Positions 37,001 through 52,000 are shown, counted from the first letter of the stretch. The stretch is DNA of 64,000 bases from Cylicocyclus nassatus (GCA_958299035.1 CATQJL010000112.1:8966880-9030879), one strand, 5' to 3'. Numbers and translations: made by a program. Notes: a model not told the origin generated them from the letters alone.

Positions 37001-40000
37001 TAATTAGCTGCGATTCAGGATTTTGTTTTGATCTATGGGTCTAGGAAACCAAAATCAAATGCGTTTGAGGATGCGATGTTATTGTCATTGCGAATTTTGA
37101 TGACCATTTACAAAGCAATTGCAGTTTTATAGGTTTTTGATAGTGATCGTCAAGGACAATGCCGTGTTTTTTACTGTCCTTATTGATGTCATGTGTGCTG
37201 TGTTAGTTTTAGGACAAAAATCTAGGGACCTTTTGAGGGGGCGATGGTTGGGATATCACGTAGTATTTGAGAAGTGAAAAAGGTCCCAGGTGACTGAAAG
37301 GTATTACGGCGCAGGACAGAGTTGACGCCAATTTTGTGGTACTTAGTGTGCGTTTACACAAAGAGTTTGCAAATAATCTCTATATGTTGGTATTTTCATA
37401 CTTTATAGATTTTCCTGCATCAGACTTTAGCAATAAATAATATAGGTAAATCACACACCACTCTATTTTTATTTTTTGTTCCAAGGGGGCATCACAGACT
37501 AAAACAGCTGCACCTGTTATCGAATAAAAACAACTTCGATTGAAATGTCTAAATGAGTCATAGTTCGTTCTTTGAGTTTCAATAAACGCTAGGTAGATGG
37601 CAACACGTTCAACTCACTGTTATATATACTCCCGCGGAAGCGTTTTAGATAGACATGAAAGTTCATTTCCTTCAGTAGCCATACAGAAAGTCTGCAATTG
37701 CGCCTTGGAAGCTGCAGCGAGGATTTGAATCTGCGTTCATTGAGCTTTTGTCTTGCAATTAGAAAAAGATCTGTGTAGCATTCTTTTTTCCCCTCTCTCT
37801 CAATATTTGAATTACGCTCATTTTTTATGTCTATTCGAGCAAATCTCAATATTTGAAGTTTCGTTAACCCCAGATGGAAGCTGAATTGGAAATGATTAAA
37901 CTTATTGCTCTTTGTCTGCTTTCTCTGTTCTTCGTTTGAGGCAAGATTATCACATATCTCACAATCAGTTTCATGTCTTATCTGCATGGTAGCTTCAAAG
38001 AGTGGGAAATAAATGAATAATGTCAGCTTCTAGTGCAGTTAATGTCTCAGCGCTGATTGTATGCAATTATTTCGTCAGCTAGTTAATATTTAGGTATACT
38101 TTGATTACAGAAGGTTACTGAACATCTTCTGTTGCAAAAAAACCTTCATTTTTGATTAATCCACTCACATCAAAGAATAAAAATTTATCCCTTCTATGGT
38201 CAAATTACTTTTTACTTTTCAATTGTTCGCTCGTCTTGATTCTTCCGTGCATTAGTTGTTTGAATTTTTTATAGGGAATCAATCAAGGCGCATAACTACT
38301 ACTTTTACCTGTCGCAGCTTTCTGTTTTAAAGCTATATAAATTCTTTTTCAGACGCCACTCCCAAGAACCAACCGCATCAACAAGTCGTGCGTTTTCGCT
38401 CACTCCACTTCGGGTTCATTCTCCTTCCTCTGCTGTGCTAGCATTCGATTTTTCCTTCCACGATAGTTTTCTCGAGAAATTATCACAGTCGCCATCGTTC
38501 AAGGAACATCGGCCAGAAGTCGCTGGATCAAAGGGTTAGTCAATTTGTTTGCTGTATTTTTTCTATTTCAACATCTGGTGGTTTTACTGAGTCATGTTTA
38601 TTCATTGGTCAGCTCGTAGGAACGTATTTATTAGTCACTGCAACAGTGACATTATCCCAAGTAGATAAACATTCATTTTCATGTGTTTTGATTTGCTCTC
38701 AGTTAACAATCGGCTTTTGATGACTATAGTTGATGCAAATCACTAAGCAAGAAGTTGCGCATCGCCGTCTCATTTGATTGATTTTAAGTATCTAACAACA
38801 TGAAATTACATGACTTTGATCCAGATTTTCAAAATCTGTTAACTAATCGAATGATGATAAATAATGTAAAATTTCAGTGTGTGAAATTTCAACAAAAATT
38901 GCCATCCCTCGTTTAGCTAGTGCTAGTGTAGTATTTGTCGCTATCGAATCTGGTACCCACATTTTGCACTTTCTCTATTGTTGTGCGTATCAGGCAAACA
39001 TAATCCGATAACCGCTTTGAAATGCTACAAGTTTTGCACGCCTAAATGGAAAGTGATGTCCTCTAATTTAGCTTTTGAATTGCTGATGTTTTTTCTTTGA
39101 TTTTTTTCATCATTTCTTTGCTGGCCTTACAACTTGCACGACATTTGTTTATTTTGCATCTCAAAAAACCTTTACGCTGTAAACCTTGTAGTCCTTGAAC
39201 AAACATCAATCATGCATCAGTCTTTGCAGAATGTCTTGATCGGTCTTTATTCCAGCAGTTTCCATTTATTTCAGAATGCTCAACATCGTTTAATTTCCAA
39301 CGTCAGCGAGCCATGTCCGAATCATTAGTAACCAGCATTTCTACTAGCGTACCGGGTGCAGGTCATGATGCCCTGAACATTCCGTCGTTTTCGTCCGTGC
39401 AGTCATTGAACTCCGTCAGTGATGGTTAGTTATTACCTTTTCCCTTTTACCTTTTTTGGAAATTTTGTTCCCTGCATTTTCTGTTATGGTTTTTACACAA
39501 GGAATCTTTGATTTGCGGTTAGAAAGTTTTATCTAACCTTGCCAGCCTCTATTTCTATAGTTAGCGCGCACTTTCTGATGAAGTCATTGGGCTGCGAAGT
39601 AACGTACTGGTCAATGAACCGGTTTTTTCGTACCCTCCATTAGTGAGGTAATTGCGCTCTCCCGAGTTTTACAGCAGTTATGCGGCAGCCTACATATTTG
39701 TGCGAGCGAATGGGTAGAGGGAGTCTCAGTTGTTTGATCTTCTGCGATAAAACCCAGTTCTAGAGAACTTCTGGGTTATGACATGCTCACGTGTCTCATT
39801 GTCAGTAATGATGAACCACTTCCTCTTTACGCTTGCATGATTCCCACTATCACTGCGTATCTAATATCCTCCTCAACAGGTTATATAAGTTTTCTTGTTT
39901 CAGGGATTGATGGAACTCACTCATGCGATTCCCTTGACGTTATGGCCAAAGATATGGATGACCGATCCGCAGTCGTGCATGGATCTGATCCTATTCTTAC

Positions 40001-43000
40001 CAGTCTTAGTCGAAGGATCTACTCTTTTGGTCGGTTTTGTTTTGTGAATACCGTTTTTTGCACAACAAAATGTCCGTTTTGCCCTTTTGTGTGCACAACG
40101 GTACAATTGGAAGATCTATCTATCTTTAGAAGATATGCGAGCGATTACAATGCAGCAACGTTCATTTTCGGCCGAGGACACATCCTGCGACAAAGAGAAC
40201 CAGGTGTGAATAGCAATTTTTGTGCATCGATCGCTTGTTTGAACTCTTCAGAAGCAACATCAAAAAGTTTGCTTTAGTTCATTCGGTCTGTTGAAAGAGA
40301 TGCGTCACAAAAGGAGATTGATAATAAGAATATAGAAGAAGAGGTTGCTGTTGAGCTTCCGACTGGCGATTCTAGCGACACGAGTAGCTGCGGAAACCTT
40401 GACATTACCGAAGAGACTCTCGTAGCTGAGGTATTTCCATTTAGGAGTTGCATCACGAGAGTTTTCGAATTTTTTTTTGTTCAGAAAGAAAGTGAGGAGA
40501 AAGAAGTTCCATTAGCGGTCGTAGCAGTAGCGGCTGTAGCGGTAGCATCGCAAGAAGAAGAGATCGCGTCGAGAGAAGAAGAGATCGCGTCGCGAGAAGA
40601 AGAAATTCGTCGAATCGAAGAAGCTCGATACTGTTCAACAGACGGTGTCGAATTGCCTCGCGCTTCTGAACCAGCTGTGACGACGCTTGTTGACGACGAG
40701 CGAAGTGAGTCGTGTGGATGATTTACATGTGAATGTAGATTCAGAATTCCACATTATGTGCACATCAGCACTGTATGGAGTGAATACTGATAGGAATATC
40801 TTTCTCGATTATGATTGGTGTTTTCAATAATTCTCTCTCACACAACTGCATTTATTATGCACAATGTAGATTTCATCGCGTATTGTCACTCACATCTCGC
40901 GATTGAGTTGCATGTACAATCTGAACTCACCCTATTCGAACACTTTTTTTTCGTAAGCGCTCTATCTAATGCTGAAAAAGCCCCTATGAAAAATGGCCGA
41001 TTTGGCTTGATACGATTGATTGACGATGAAGCGATAGAACGAAGCACAAATATCGTGCAAATCTACCCTTTTCGGCGGTGTCGCATTAGTCATGCTGAGC
41101 CCTAGCACAGCTACGTCGTTGCAGCCGTTCAGTCTGTATAAAGTTTAGGCGCTAATGCGATGATTGACGCTCATCGTAATTATTAAAACCTAATTGCAAC
41201 TTCTTTCACTTCTACTAGTTTTTCCCTTAGTTGAGAAGTTTCCCTATTAGTCTTTTCTCTTAATTACAACTTGGTAACTTTACCGCAATTTTTCCTATAG
41301 CAGAATCTGTTAAGAGCGATTACATCTCTTCTCCCGTGATTTTGACTGTTCTATAATACTTGTTCCTTTCGGAAATCAGATGGGCGTGGCTTTTTAAAGT
41401 TTGCGGCAACCGTATCCCATGCCAAGAGTATTTTATGTTTGTTCTAAGGATGAAATGTACTATTTAGGTGCGTCACCGACCCATCTCCTTGACGAATCAA
41501 TGATTCCACTCGTTGGAACACCATCACCTCATACAATGACATATTTTCCTATGGAAGATGTGTTTGCGTTTGTGGAACGACGACCGAATCAAGAGCTGCC
41601 CGCAATCACTGAAGAAAACGAGGTCTTTCATTCTTGTTATAACTCTACTTCAGTACAATTCCAGAAATTCTGGGGAATATTTGCAGGATGTTTGGATTTT
41701 TGTTGACAAAAACATGCTTTGAAATGTATTTTGTTATCAACTCCCTTTTAGGAACAGACGCTAAGGCGACATCGCCCTAGCGACGTCACACCTGCCGAGC
41801 GACTGTATCGTGCCAGCTCCATGATCGTTCCGCAAGAACCCAATGAGTATGCACCTGGTGTAAGAAGCGTTGGACATGATTTAGATATGATGGCAGGACC
41901 ACCCGACTATTCTTACAATGCCGGCCCTGTGCATAGGTAGGCTTTCACGGCGTTTTATATGGCCCCATTCGTTGCAGAACCTTGCACGAAGAGTTATGAG
42001 AATAAACTCCGGTGCTTAGTTTGCACAAGCAAATGTGCAATTATTTTGCAGGAGAGCTATTAGCGATAATATTGGAGCGCAGAGCTCTACCCGTAAAAAT
42101 GAACTACGCCGGACGCAAGAAATGGAAGAGATCGATCAAGCTGGCATGTACGAAGTGAGTACTATCTAGTGCATCGTCTCGATTCTTCTCTCATTCTCAG
42201 TCATAACATTTCGTGTAGGACGTTGCTATGCGTTCGTCAAGATCCATTGGAAGGGCAAGTTCCGTGGTATCGAATAGATGTAAAAGTCAGGTGAGTGGTC
42301 ATTTTTAGACGATTTGACTAGAATGGCATGAAAGCATGATAATTCTAGGTGTTTCTGCCCGATATTGGTCTAGGCGATCCGAGCAAATCAGCTCCATCTT
42401 TGGATAGAAATTTAAGCAGCTCAGATCCATCGGTCAATGATGAGAAACCTCTCAGTAAGTTCAGTTAATGATGTACTTTCTCATACTGTACACTACATAA
42501 CGACTTTTCTCTTACTGTACAGTATCTTTGATATGATAATGCATCTAGTGATTTGATTTTATTATTCGTTTGACGTAGAAGTAGTCAAGGAATAATTAGC
42601 GATAGCTTGCATTGATTGTGCATTCGCTTTAGATTTGGTGGCGAATTCCTCACTAGAATCTACCATTTTGAGATCCCTTTGTCAACCACGAAATCTCCCA
42701 CAGGGTTTGCTTTTTGATTTTTTCTTTGTTATTCAAAAAAAGCTGATGACTCTGCGAGTTCCTTTGAGCACTTTCTCTTTCTATGTTCTCTACCAGCTCA
42801 TCATATTGTGATTAGAAAGTTTGTTGATATGAGCAATTTATTGCAGAAGCACGCGAATGCCCTCCTCCTGTCGTTCTCACCCGCAAAGCGTCTAGCATGC
42901 AAAACGATTGGAAGAAACAGCTTTCTGCTGGTTCACTGTCACAGCCTGTAAGTAGTTATGCTATGCTTGTTTTTCTCAGGATCTCTATTCAGGAAATGCG

Positions 43001-46000
43001 CTTAGTGTTTTTATCGAATGATTTGAAGTAAGTCATGCGTTGTGTATGTGTCGTGACTATAGTCGTACAGTGATAGATGCCATTTTTTGTATTTGAACGA
43101 GTAAATTATACCGCAGTTTATATACCTCCTTTTTAATGCTCATATGGGTTTTATAATTACAGCTTCTACAATTTTTTTGTAGCAAAATTTTTGGTCTAGT
43201 TTGAAGCTACTGTAGGTTGCCCTGTCAGCTAGTTTCGCAAAGAAAGTTATTCCTTTTGTATACCGTTCCTGGTCGCGATCGATGCGCAATCGAAGCGTTA
43301 GGAAGCACAGTCATTGCCTGCTGAACATCGATAAATCACCATAGAAGGTAGCATTTATTCATAACTAACTTTGCCAATTTACAGACACCGGTGCAGATGC
43401 GGAAGGAACCTGTTGGAAGGGAGAGTCGACCGCAGTCCATGACCCGAGGCGACAAGTATGTTTTTATCCGGTTTTCTTTAGTTCTATGGGAGTGTGGTGT
43501 GAGATTCATCTTTGTTTTCACCTTTATGTCTCCTACATTTATTCCATTGTGTGTAGATGTCTGTTTTGCGGTGATTGGGATTTGTGTTGGGAGATTTTAC
43601 CGTACATTCTTGCCATGATTTTTGGGATCAATCTAACATGGTCTCGCAAAACCTTGGGAGCGATTCACTTCGCTTTTGCTTAAAATTTGCTTTTAAGCTT
43701 CGTTTCTCATTGCGCGATTGCCTATGTTATGTAATTCTCTCTTTTAAGCTTTGTTTTCGCGCATGCCTGTTGACACTGTGCTATCCGAATAGTTTCTAGT
43801 GATGATGTAACCACGCCGTCCCCACCATCGAGTATCGCTTCGTTTTCGCGTGGCGTGAATTTCATGCGTCGTAGCTGGCGAAGACTTGCGGGTGGTGATT
43901 TGCGACGAGATTCAGTAGATGTGCCAGTTTTCCATTCGTTGGATGACACAGTAACAGTTTGCGATGGCTCGCATCCGATGTCGTCAGCGGAATGCGTATG
44001 CATAACCGCTGAAGACACGGCAGTCCAGAAGCCGGTACGACGAGTGGCGACAATACCAATACGCCAACGGACGTCAGCACACCTTAAGCCGAGGTGGGTG
44101 GTCCGACAGTTTGTGCAGGAAGACAAACGGATGCGCATTGCACAATCGCTGTCTAGTAGAGACAACCTTGCCACAGCCTTTTCACTTCTAATTGCACGAT
44201 TTGCACCTGCGCCATTTTCTTGCTGATCCCTCCTTCGCTGCTGCAGAGTCGCTGCTGCTGATGTTTGCTGCTTTCTCATTTTTCGTCTCCAAAGCTTGCG
44301 AGCCTGTTATTGTATGCATAGTGATGTCCAGAGCTCCAGAAAAAAGTTTATGGATTCTGACTGCTCCGTAACGGCCACTTACCGAATGCCCTCTTGCAAC
44401 TTCGTTACCTACTTCTCATTTGTACCCTATTCTTTCTCAGCTAAGCTTTTTTGAAGAGAACTTCAATCTCCCATACTAATCTATCTCAGCTCTCTTTCTA
44501 CATATTTCTTAATGTCCAGATTTCTTCGTTTGAGTTCACACAAACTGCAGTCATTATGTAGTATACAGAAAATTGCGCATTGTTTTTACAAGGTTTTTTT
44601 AATAACCATTTACTGATTGTGGTGAAACTTTTTTGTTATCTGTGTGGTGAGCACTAAAATATGGCGAGGTTAGAGTCCACTTATACGTACGAATCACCTC
44701 TGTTGTTAAAAATCTTCAGTTGAACAAACAGCAAAGTACACTGTGAAGATGAAGTCTGGATTTAGTCGTCTTGGGCGCTTTCATGTCTTCCATTCCAATC
44801 TATATTCCGAACAGCATTTTTAAACTTATGGAGAATTATTGTCGAAAAACGATGAAATCCACAAATCATTGATCTTTGGCTGTGCTGGCAAGAGGGACAG
44901 CTCTCCTAACGCTTTTTGGGAGTTAGGAGGTATCACTTTGACGAGGAAGTAGTAGTGGTTCAAATTCTTTCCATGTCACCGTCTGTACTTTGACATTGAC
45001 TGATGATTGTCAGTCTACGTTAACCATGATGGGAAAAACAAGGATCACAAAAAACTGGAGGTATCATCCCTTTGGTATGCCTCGCTTTACTAACGCTTTG
45101 GACAGCTTTTGTCAGGACTTGGACACTTTTTTTGAAAGTTACCTTTTTGGGTTTTCCATTTTTCTGATTAGGCCTTTAGCAATTTCAGTTTTCCACTCAA
45201 CTTATCTTATCACTTACTACATGGGATAGAAAAATTCAGCGATTCTGAAACACATTTCGTAGGTATCTTCCGGGCATATCTGGGTAGGTGAACTTCTTAC
45301 TCAGTCGATGGGTAGTCTTGGCTAAGCCATGACAAACGGAAGCTTGTATGATGCATTCATAGTTAAGAAATCCAACTCTAAACATCAGCATAGACCGTAG
45401 TTTTCCCAAGAAGAGAAATTGGGGTTTTTGAGTAGGATAAAGAATACGTCCATTGCCCAGATTTGCATGGATACTGCGTTTGAGACTTGGTAAGGTTGGT
45501 ATTTCAATGCGTTTGCTTTTGTAAATTTTTATACTTTACTGTGTCCTGATTCGAATCCTTTTGTTGGGGCGTTTTCCATAAAAACCAATTTATGCACAAA
45601 AAATTAGAATAATCAAAAAATTATATCATTAATATGAAATAATAATCAAATGATAATAAAAAATCGATATATTTTTTGTCATTTATGTTAGGCTTATCCG
45701 TTGCGTCTATTGCTGCATATGGCTGACGTCCCTTCACTGCTTTCCCGCCTAATCGTGCCGCAACCGCTCGCAGCCGTTTGTGCCCCTCATTTATTTTGTG
45801 ATGTTAACGAACCCATTTTTGGCGAAACAAACTGCAAAAGATAATACTTTACTTTAGTTGCATAAATAGTGATGTAGCAGTGGAGATGTGCGTATACCAG
45901 ACGTACATAAATCGTCTGTGATTTGATGTTTTCGGCACATTTCTTCTGGTGTACGCTCGTTCAAAATAAGGCCAAACTTGCGTAGAACTTGCTATAGCTA

Positions 46001-49000
46001 AGAGACTCATTCCCTTGAAAACCATAAAATTTGACGAGATGGTTGAGACATTCCACATTAAAGTTTATTATTTGTCCTTGTCACAACAATAAAAGTTCTT
46101 CTTCATTCAGTCGATCGTAGACAAACTCTTTCGTCATTTATGGGATTTACATCGCTGAATTTAGAGCTTTTGGGCTAATCTTTAACTTGGAAATATTTGA
46201 CTTTTCAAAAAACAAGAAGTATAGCTTAGTGGTGCTGGTTGTAATTTCTCGAAATTATGAGTCCAAAATAAAGTTTTTTTTCTGAGGAGGCGTGCAAGAA
46301 GTTTTTTTCACTATCGAGGGGTGGCATTAACGCTTTCCAAATATATTTATGGGACCTCTGAATCTTCAGCTAGTTTGCCTTTCTTTTTGCGGAAAAAGCT
46401 TTTACGAAGGTAACCTGATTTTTTGCAAAATTTCTCACAACGTATGCATGCGGAAGAAGGGGAAAGGGGGATGTGCCAAATTTTTCTAAAAAATTTGAAA
46501 AATCATGTGAGCTATTTACTAGTAAGTGCAACTCACTTGACAGTTTTAACTCATGACCACTTTCCATTTTGCGTCTCACTCTCTGCAAAGCTAGAACTAG
46601 TGTGTATGCATTATACTATCTAGTTTTTGAAGTGTTGGGAATGGTGGAGGAGGAGGGAGGGGATAAGAAAATACCTATCCTCTTTGCGTAGGTCGTACGT
46701 ATCATATTCGGCTTTGTGCACTTTTCACTACATCTATAAAAAATCTGTCCCCTTCCAATACTGCTAGTTTTTCCAGCTTTGTTCAAACTAGTAGCACACT
46801 CCAGTTTGCATGCATATGTGATGCTTATATACTAACATGGTAGTCATTTTTGTAAAGAAGTATGTGTAAAAGGCTAGAATTGGGTGCTTTTGAAAATTCG
46901 TCGTAGCGGCAGTTCTTTTTTCCCTCTTCAATTTTGAAAATTTTTCCCATTGAGCTCAAGATTTGTCATCTGCACTACAATAACAGCGGTATCTCCTGTA
47001 CTAACCCACGGTCCATCGGTGTTTTTGTGCTCTGCTTCTGTCCCGGAAAGTCTCTTGCTTGGGCAATACCTGTTGTAACAAAGCTGTCCTAAGTATGCTC
47101 ATCCCTATCTTCCTTTGATTTGTTTGTTTTATCCTTTACTCTATGGTCTTGCCTAGTTAAGGTTTTCGAAAATATACTTTAGGTCCCAAGATCGAATCGA
47201 GAAGAAAAAGACGAAAAGCGGTTCGGATACATTTTCATTCGGTAGCCTATTTGGTGCGAATAAAGGTGCTAGAACGAAAAAGGTGAGATGTGTTTTTTTT
47301 TTCAAAGTTATTTTGTGGTTGAGTGAGTCACTCAAAAATGTGTTATGATATTTCAATTTCCCCATTCTTCGAAAGATCCTGCCTTTGCTCAACAAAATTT
47401 GGACTATGATTTTGGTCGATTATTCTACTTAGGAAAGCACAAGCTAATGTATTGTCCATCTCCCTCCCCTCCTCAGAAAAAAGAACTTTGGGATTATAGA
47501 CACTGCCCAAGCGAGTTTGGGTACTTAAATTTCCTACGTTGGAACTATTTGGGAGACTTTAGCCAAAAAACTGGCCAAACGACTGCTCATATGATTCATT
47601 TATGGCCAAAAAAATTATCTTTAAGCTCTAGTCCATGCCGTATTCAAGCGGACCAAACGGCGTCATCGCGGTAATAGAAAGTACAGTCTGGGCGAAGGTT
47701 TAGCGTTGAATTTCTTGGCCATGAGTAAGTCATATGAGTTGCCGTTTGGGCAGCTGGTTTGATTTGAGCCTCCCAATGAACGCAAATCTACTTGTACAGC
47801 AAGCATATCTTAGAAATTATCGAATTTTGAATTCCTAAATTTTTTGAGAATTTGTATTTTGATAATTTTGAATCGAACTTGATTGAGGTTTTGAATGTCC
47901 CTCTAGCTATATAAGACAGACAATCGTGACTCAGTGATCCTTATTTGCACTGACCGTTAAAAGCAATAAAAACGAAGAGCGTGATCTGTCCCATCCTTTG
48001 CCTGTCCGTTCGCCCGTTTCACATACTACAATCTTCTACATGATGCATGCCGGTCATCGTACCATCCGCTTTCAGAAGAGTGGTATGGATCGAAGCTTGG
48101 AAACGGTTATCTCTACATTCCAGTCGAAAGCTGTTGGATCTGCTGTGTCACTGCCTACTGTAAGTTACCTGTTAAATAATTTTTTTGACTCTTCGCGTGT
48201 TGGTCATTTACTAGGGTTAGTAAGAAATTTATCTGACAATTTGCTAGTCGGGAATACGTAGTTATCCTCGAGAGTTAGTATGAAAAAGTAGAAAGCAAGT
48301 GGATTGACCGATGAATTGTGAGGACAAATTTGTGACCTTGGCGTCATGTAAAACGTCAGAATTGTCCTCAAATTGCTTGCTAAACTTTGCAGTCGAAAAA
48401 AGATTGGCGAGATCTACCTTTTCTGCTGTCCTTACGCAATAAAAAATTAACAAAATCCATTCTTTCCAAGCATTCTTTGCCGATGAATGGAAGGTAATTT
48501 TTCTGCTCAAAGTTGAGCAAAATTTAAAATTTATATTTCGCGCTTTCACAATGGTGTAGTATGTACCTTAATCATTGCAAATGATAAACCGACACTGCTT
48601 TTTTCGTCCTGCTTTGATGTTGGAAAAAGATGAGTCCAAATTTACTTCGTCGTAAATCTTCTATTTTTGTCATTTGCTGCGGTACAAAATGTTTCGACGT
48701 TCCACTTCCGCTATAATTTGCAAATTAGTCGGGACTTGTTGTGAAAATCGATCAATTTTTCCTTATTTTTCTGCAGATATCAATCACTGCTGAAAGCTCT
48801 ATCTGTTCACATGCGGTGAAAATTACTTCCTTTTCTCTTGCTTCTTGGCTGGAACAGGAATTGCTTTTTGAGATTGCTAACTATAACATTTCCCTCTCTC
48901 TTTCTCGTTTGTGAATGGGAACTATTATAAGCTATTTTTATTTATTTTTAGCGTCGAATGGTCTCTTCGAGTGATCTGGTACAACGGCCTCCAATTCCTG

Positions 49001-52000
49001 ACTTTGAAGGTTTGTGTTTGTCCGAGCGTTATACATAGATCTCGAGTGGCTATCAAGTGGATAGAAAAAAGTAGTCAGTGTCGTTTCGTGCCGTTCCATT
49101 GGTTGAAAAATGGACATGAGTTATTTTCAAGGGAAATGTTCTGCAAGCTGATGCTATATAATTTATGATTAATGAAAGGTTTGCACAAAGTATAATCATT
49201 TATGCAAACAAGGGAAGTTGAGCGTTCCTTCCAAACTAGTTGTGCCATTCTTCTCCTTTTGTTCCCCCTTTTGACTCCTATTTTCAATTTCCATCATCAT
49301 ATTTGGAACAATTTTCTTGTCGATCGTTGTCGGAACTAATTTGTTATGGACGACTGGAAAAAGGTTCTGGTTTCTAGAGGTTTCTGTTTTCACGTCAAAA
49401 CTGTCGAAGTGTGTTTTTTTCTTCCCGTTTCTTTCCTTTCCTCCATCGAATCGAGCCTTACCATTTCTTTTGCCATGATCGGGTTAGACCGAAGATGGCT
49501 AAGGTAATGTAATGATTCGGGTTGACTACGTCAGCGATTGCGACTTAATTGGATTGTGAATTGCAATCTTGTGTCCAGTGGTTGTTTGAGCCAACATTTA
49601 TTTCTACATTTGCGAATATCTGGCATTCGTAGGCTTGAATATGACATCATAATGATAATTTTCTGATAATTTTTCAAAACATTTTATCTGGTCTATCATT
49701 ATCGCGGGGAGTTTGATGGATTTCTGGTTCCCAAACGAAAAGATTATCAATCATCGAAAATATTTGTATTATTATCATCTTTATTTGTATTTCTCTGAAG
49801 CGCAGTACACCCCGCACTGCTGTTTTTCAACGGATCGCAGTGTTGACCTATTGCCGCAGATACCGTAAGATTACAGTAAACCCTACCGTTATGCTGCGTG
49901 TAGAAGCGTTACTTGCTAACACTGTCAATTGATTCACTTTTTCTGATGTTTGAAATCGAAAACTATGCTAATATCTTGTCTTTTGTCAATTGATTCACTT
50001 TTCCTGATGTTTGAAATCGAAAACTATGCTAATACCTTGTCTTTTACTTTTTTATTCTTGTTTCAGCCTTTTCCACCTATTGAATTCACACAAGCAAATT
50101 TTTGGGATCTCCATATTCATGGTATTTTTCCCTCGAGTGAGTGTTGAACACGAGATGACAGCTTTGATGAATCCACCCACCACGTGAGCACTCCTCATGG
50201 ACCTTCGATTAATCCCTTTTTGGGAAGTTTGCGCACGTTAAGCTTGTGATCTATGATGCCTCATTTCATGCTTGGTCCCTTGAAGGTGTCGAAACATCGG
50301 ATTTCTGCTACTCGTAAATGCGCAGAAATTAGTCAAGCGGAATGAATTTGGAGGGGGGGAGGGGTATAGAGTGGTATAACTCGCAATATAACTGCTAGGT
50401 TGCGTTCTTGGAATACCTTAAAACTTACGAAAATCTTTTTCTGTTCAAATAAGTGGGCTAGATTCGCTTTGAAGGGTTTTTTATTCTAGGAATCGCCGCG
50501 TAACTAGAGCGCAAACCCTTATTATGTGTCTAGACGGCCAAGTCTCTGGCCTGATCTGCGTCTTTGGCTATCCCTCACTTATTCTGAAGTATTCTTGATT
50601 GTTGTCTATCTTTAGTGGATTTGCTGTACGTAACACAATAATTATGCTTGAGCGCTGTCGCTAGGTAATTATGGACTTTTCTGCTGTAGTTTATCACGCA
50701 TTTGTGCACAAAGGATCTATTATCCCTGCTGATTATATATTGCTAGTTTAAGTGTGAATTTCCTAGATTCTAAGTCTAATTTTAGCCGATCATATGGCTG
50801 ATGTTTTGTTGAGCCAGAGTGCAAGTTATGCTCCTTACCTGAAGGACAATAAAAGCCAGTTTTCAGAGAAAAAAACTTGAACGAGCAGTAGCGCTTACCC
50901 TTCAGGATTTCTTTGATTGGATATTTTTTATGTCCCACTGTTTACATAAACTTTTATCGGCCACCCTCCAATCGCATTTCTTGTGCTACGACCCATCGCT
51001 GACGAGGTGTCTTTTGCTCTTTTACGTGTTTTTTTTTCAAATATAACTTTCAAAAAATCTCCTTTATTTGTTTGAAATCTCTTGAAGGGGGTCGAAAGAA
51101 CTTTTGTAATGATTTACATGACTTGACAGCATATGTTCTTTTGTCGAAGTAATCAGGTTTTACGATTGGGTCATTAATTATGAATTTAAGATCTAAATTT
51201 AGGACAAACGCTAGAAATATCTTGGCAAACATCACAACTTGACCTTTCTATCAAGTACTTGTGGTTTTCTGATTCATCTTCCGCGTCTATGGAGTTGTTT
51301 TAGTCCTTATTTGCTGAAAATAATGGGATGTTTTTGTCTAAAAAAAAGTTAGTAGCATACATAGAATAACTCGAATATCATTGGCTCAGTAACGCACTTT
51401 CTTTTGCAGATCATTTTTCTCGAAATTTGCACCATTTCAAAAAAGTCCAAGAGTATATGAATTTACAGCAAACCCGTAAATTTTTTTCGACTATTAAATC
51501 CTTCAAATTGTATGTCTCCATAGGTAGTGCACTTAAAACCTATTAACGCTGACGAAAATAGGTTTCCATCTCATGAGTATCGTTCCTTTAATTGAATCTT
51601 GTTTATGGAGAAGTTCGTCAGTTTCTAGATTTTTTAAAAAAAATTTTCTCAGTAAGTTCCTACAAAAACCAGCTTCCTCCATATTTGCATTCTAAGCTAT
51701 TGTTTGCTAATGTGAGTACAGTCCAATGAGATGTAAATATTATTCTATGCGCGGATACCGAGTAAATAGTACGCTGCATTTTTTCGCTCCTCACTGACGC
51801 AAAGACCATGTCCAGGTAAATCTGGGTACCTAAAATTTCCAATGATGTGCTGTTTGGGAGATCCCTAAGGTCCCAACTAAGCCTTTATCCAAGCTGCAGC
51901 TTGTATGATTCATTCGTAGCTAGAAAATCTGACGTTAAATTCCTGCCCATACCGTACATTTTTTTGAGGGATACGGTGGGCGAGAGTTGCGCGTTTCATT

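Larger units (their letters stand above)
10405..38352 (+). other. Intron 1, about 28 kb, repeat-filled
   Basis: No intact gene was recognised on either strand here. It holds most of the foldback repeats of the window, two candidate alternative exons (18280-18428, 31669-31770), a GC-rich island (31670-32100) and several TGTGCAATTGCACA-type palindromes. Subsections with no entry of their own (12590-14620, 22210-23270, 25020-26940, 28560-30990, 32800-33970, 36700-38350) look like ordinary AT-rich intronic sequence. An intron this long for a start exon suggests dispersed enhancers or alternative promoters. Confidence 0.6.

Noticed and set aside
37589..37987. 132-codon minus ORF with CEIC near its start
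   Set aside because: A pair of cysteines only; no zinc-finger spacing and no codon bias seen.
39783..40277. 164-codon continuous plus ORF
   Set aside because: Only its first part agrees with exon 4. After 40029 the frame changes: exon 5 uses another frame with good splice sites and fits the phase of exon 6.
40815..41105. 96-codon plus ORF with a charged end in intron 7
   Set aside because: Its 3' half looks somewhat coding-like, but no acceptor and donor pair fits phase 1 to 1 between exons 7 and 8.
43722..44279. 185-codon ORF on minus strand
   Set aside because: It mirrors exon 15, which has splice sites, matching phase and better codon use on the plus strand.
47345..47674. 109-codon plus ORF in intron 16
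   Set aside because: It runs through the left arm of a family D palindrome.
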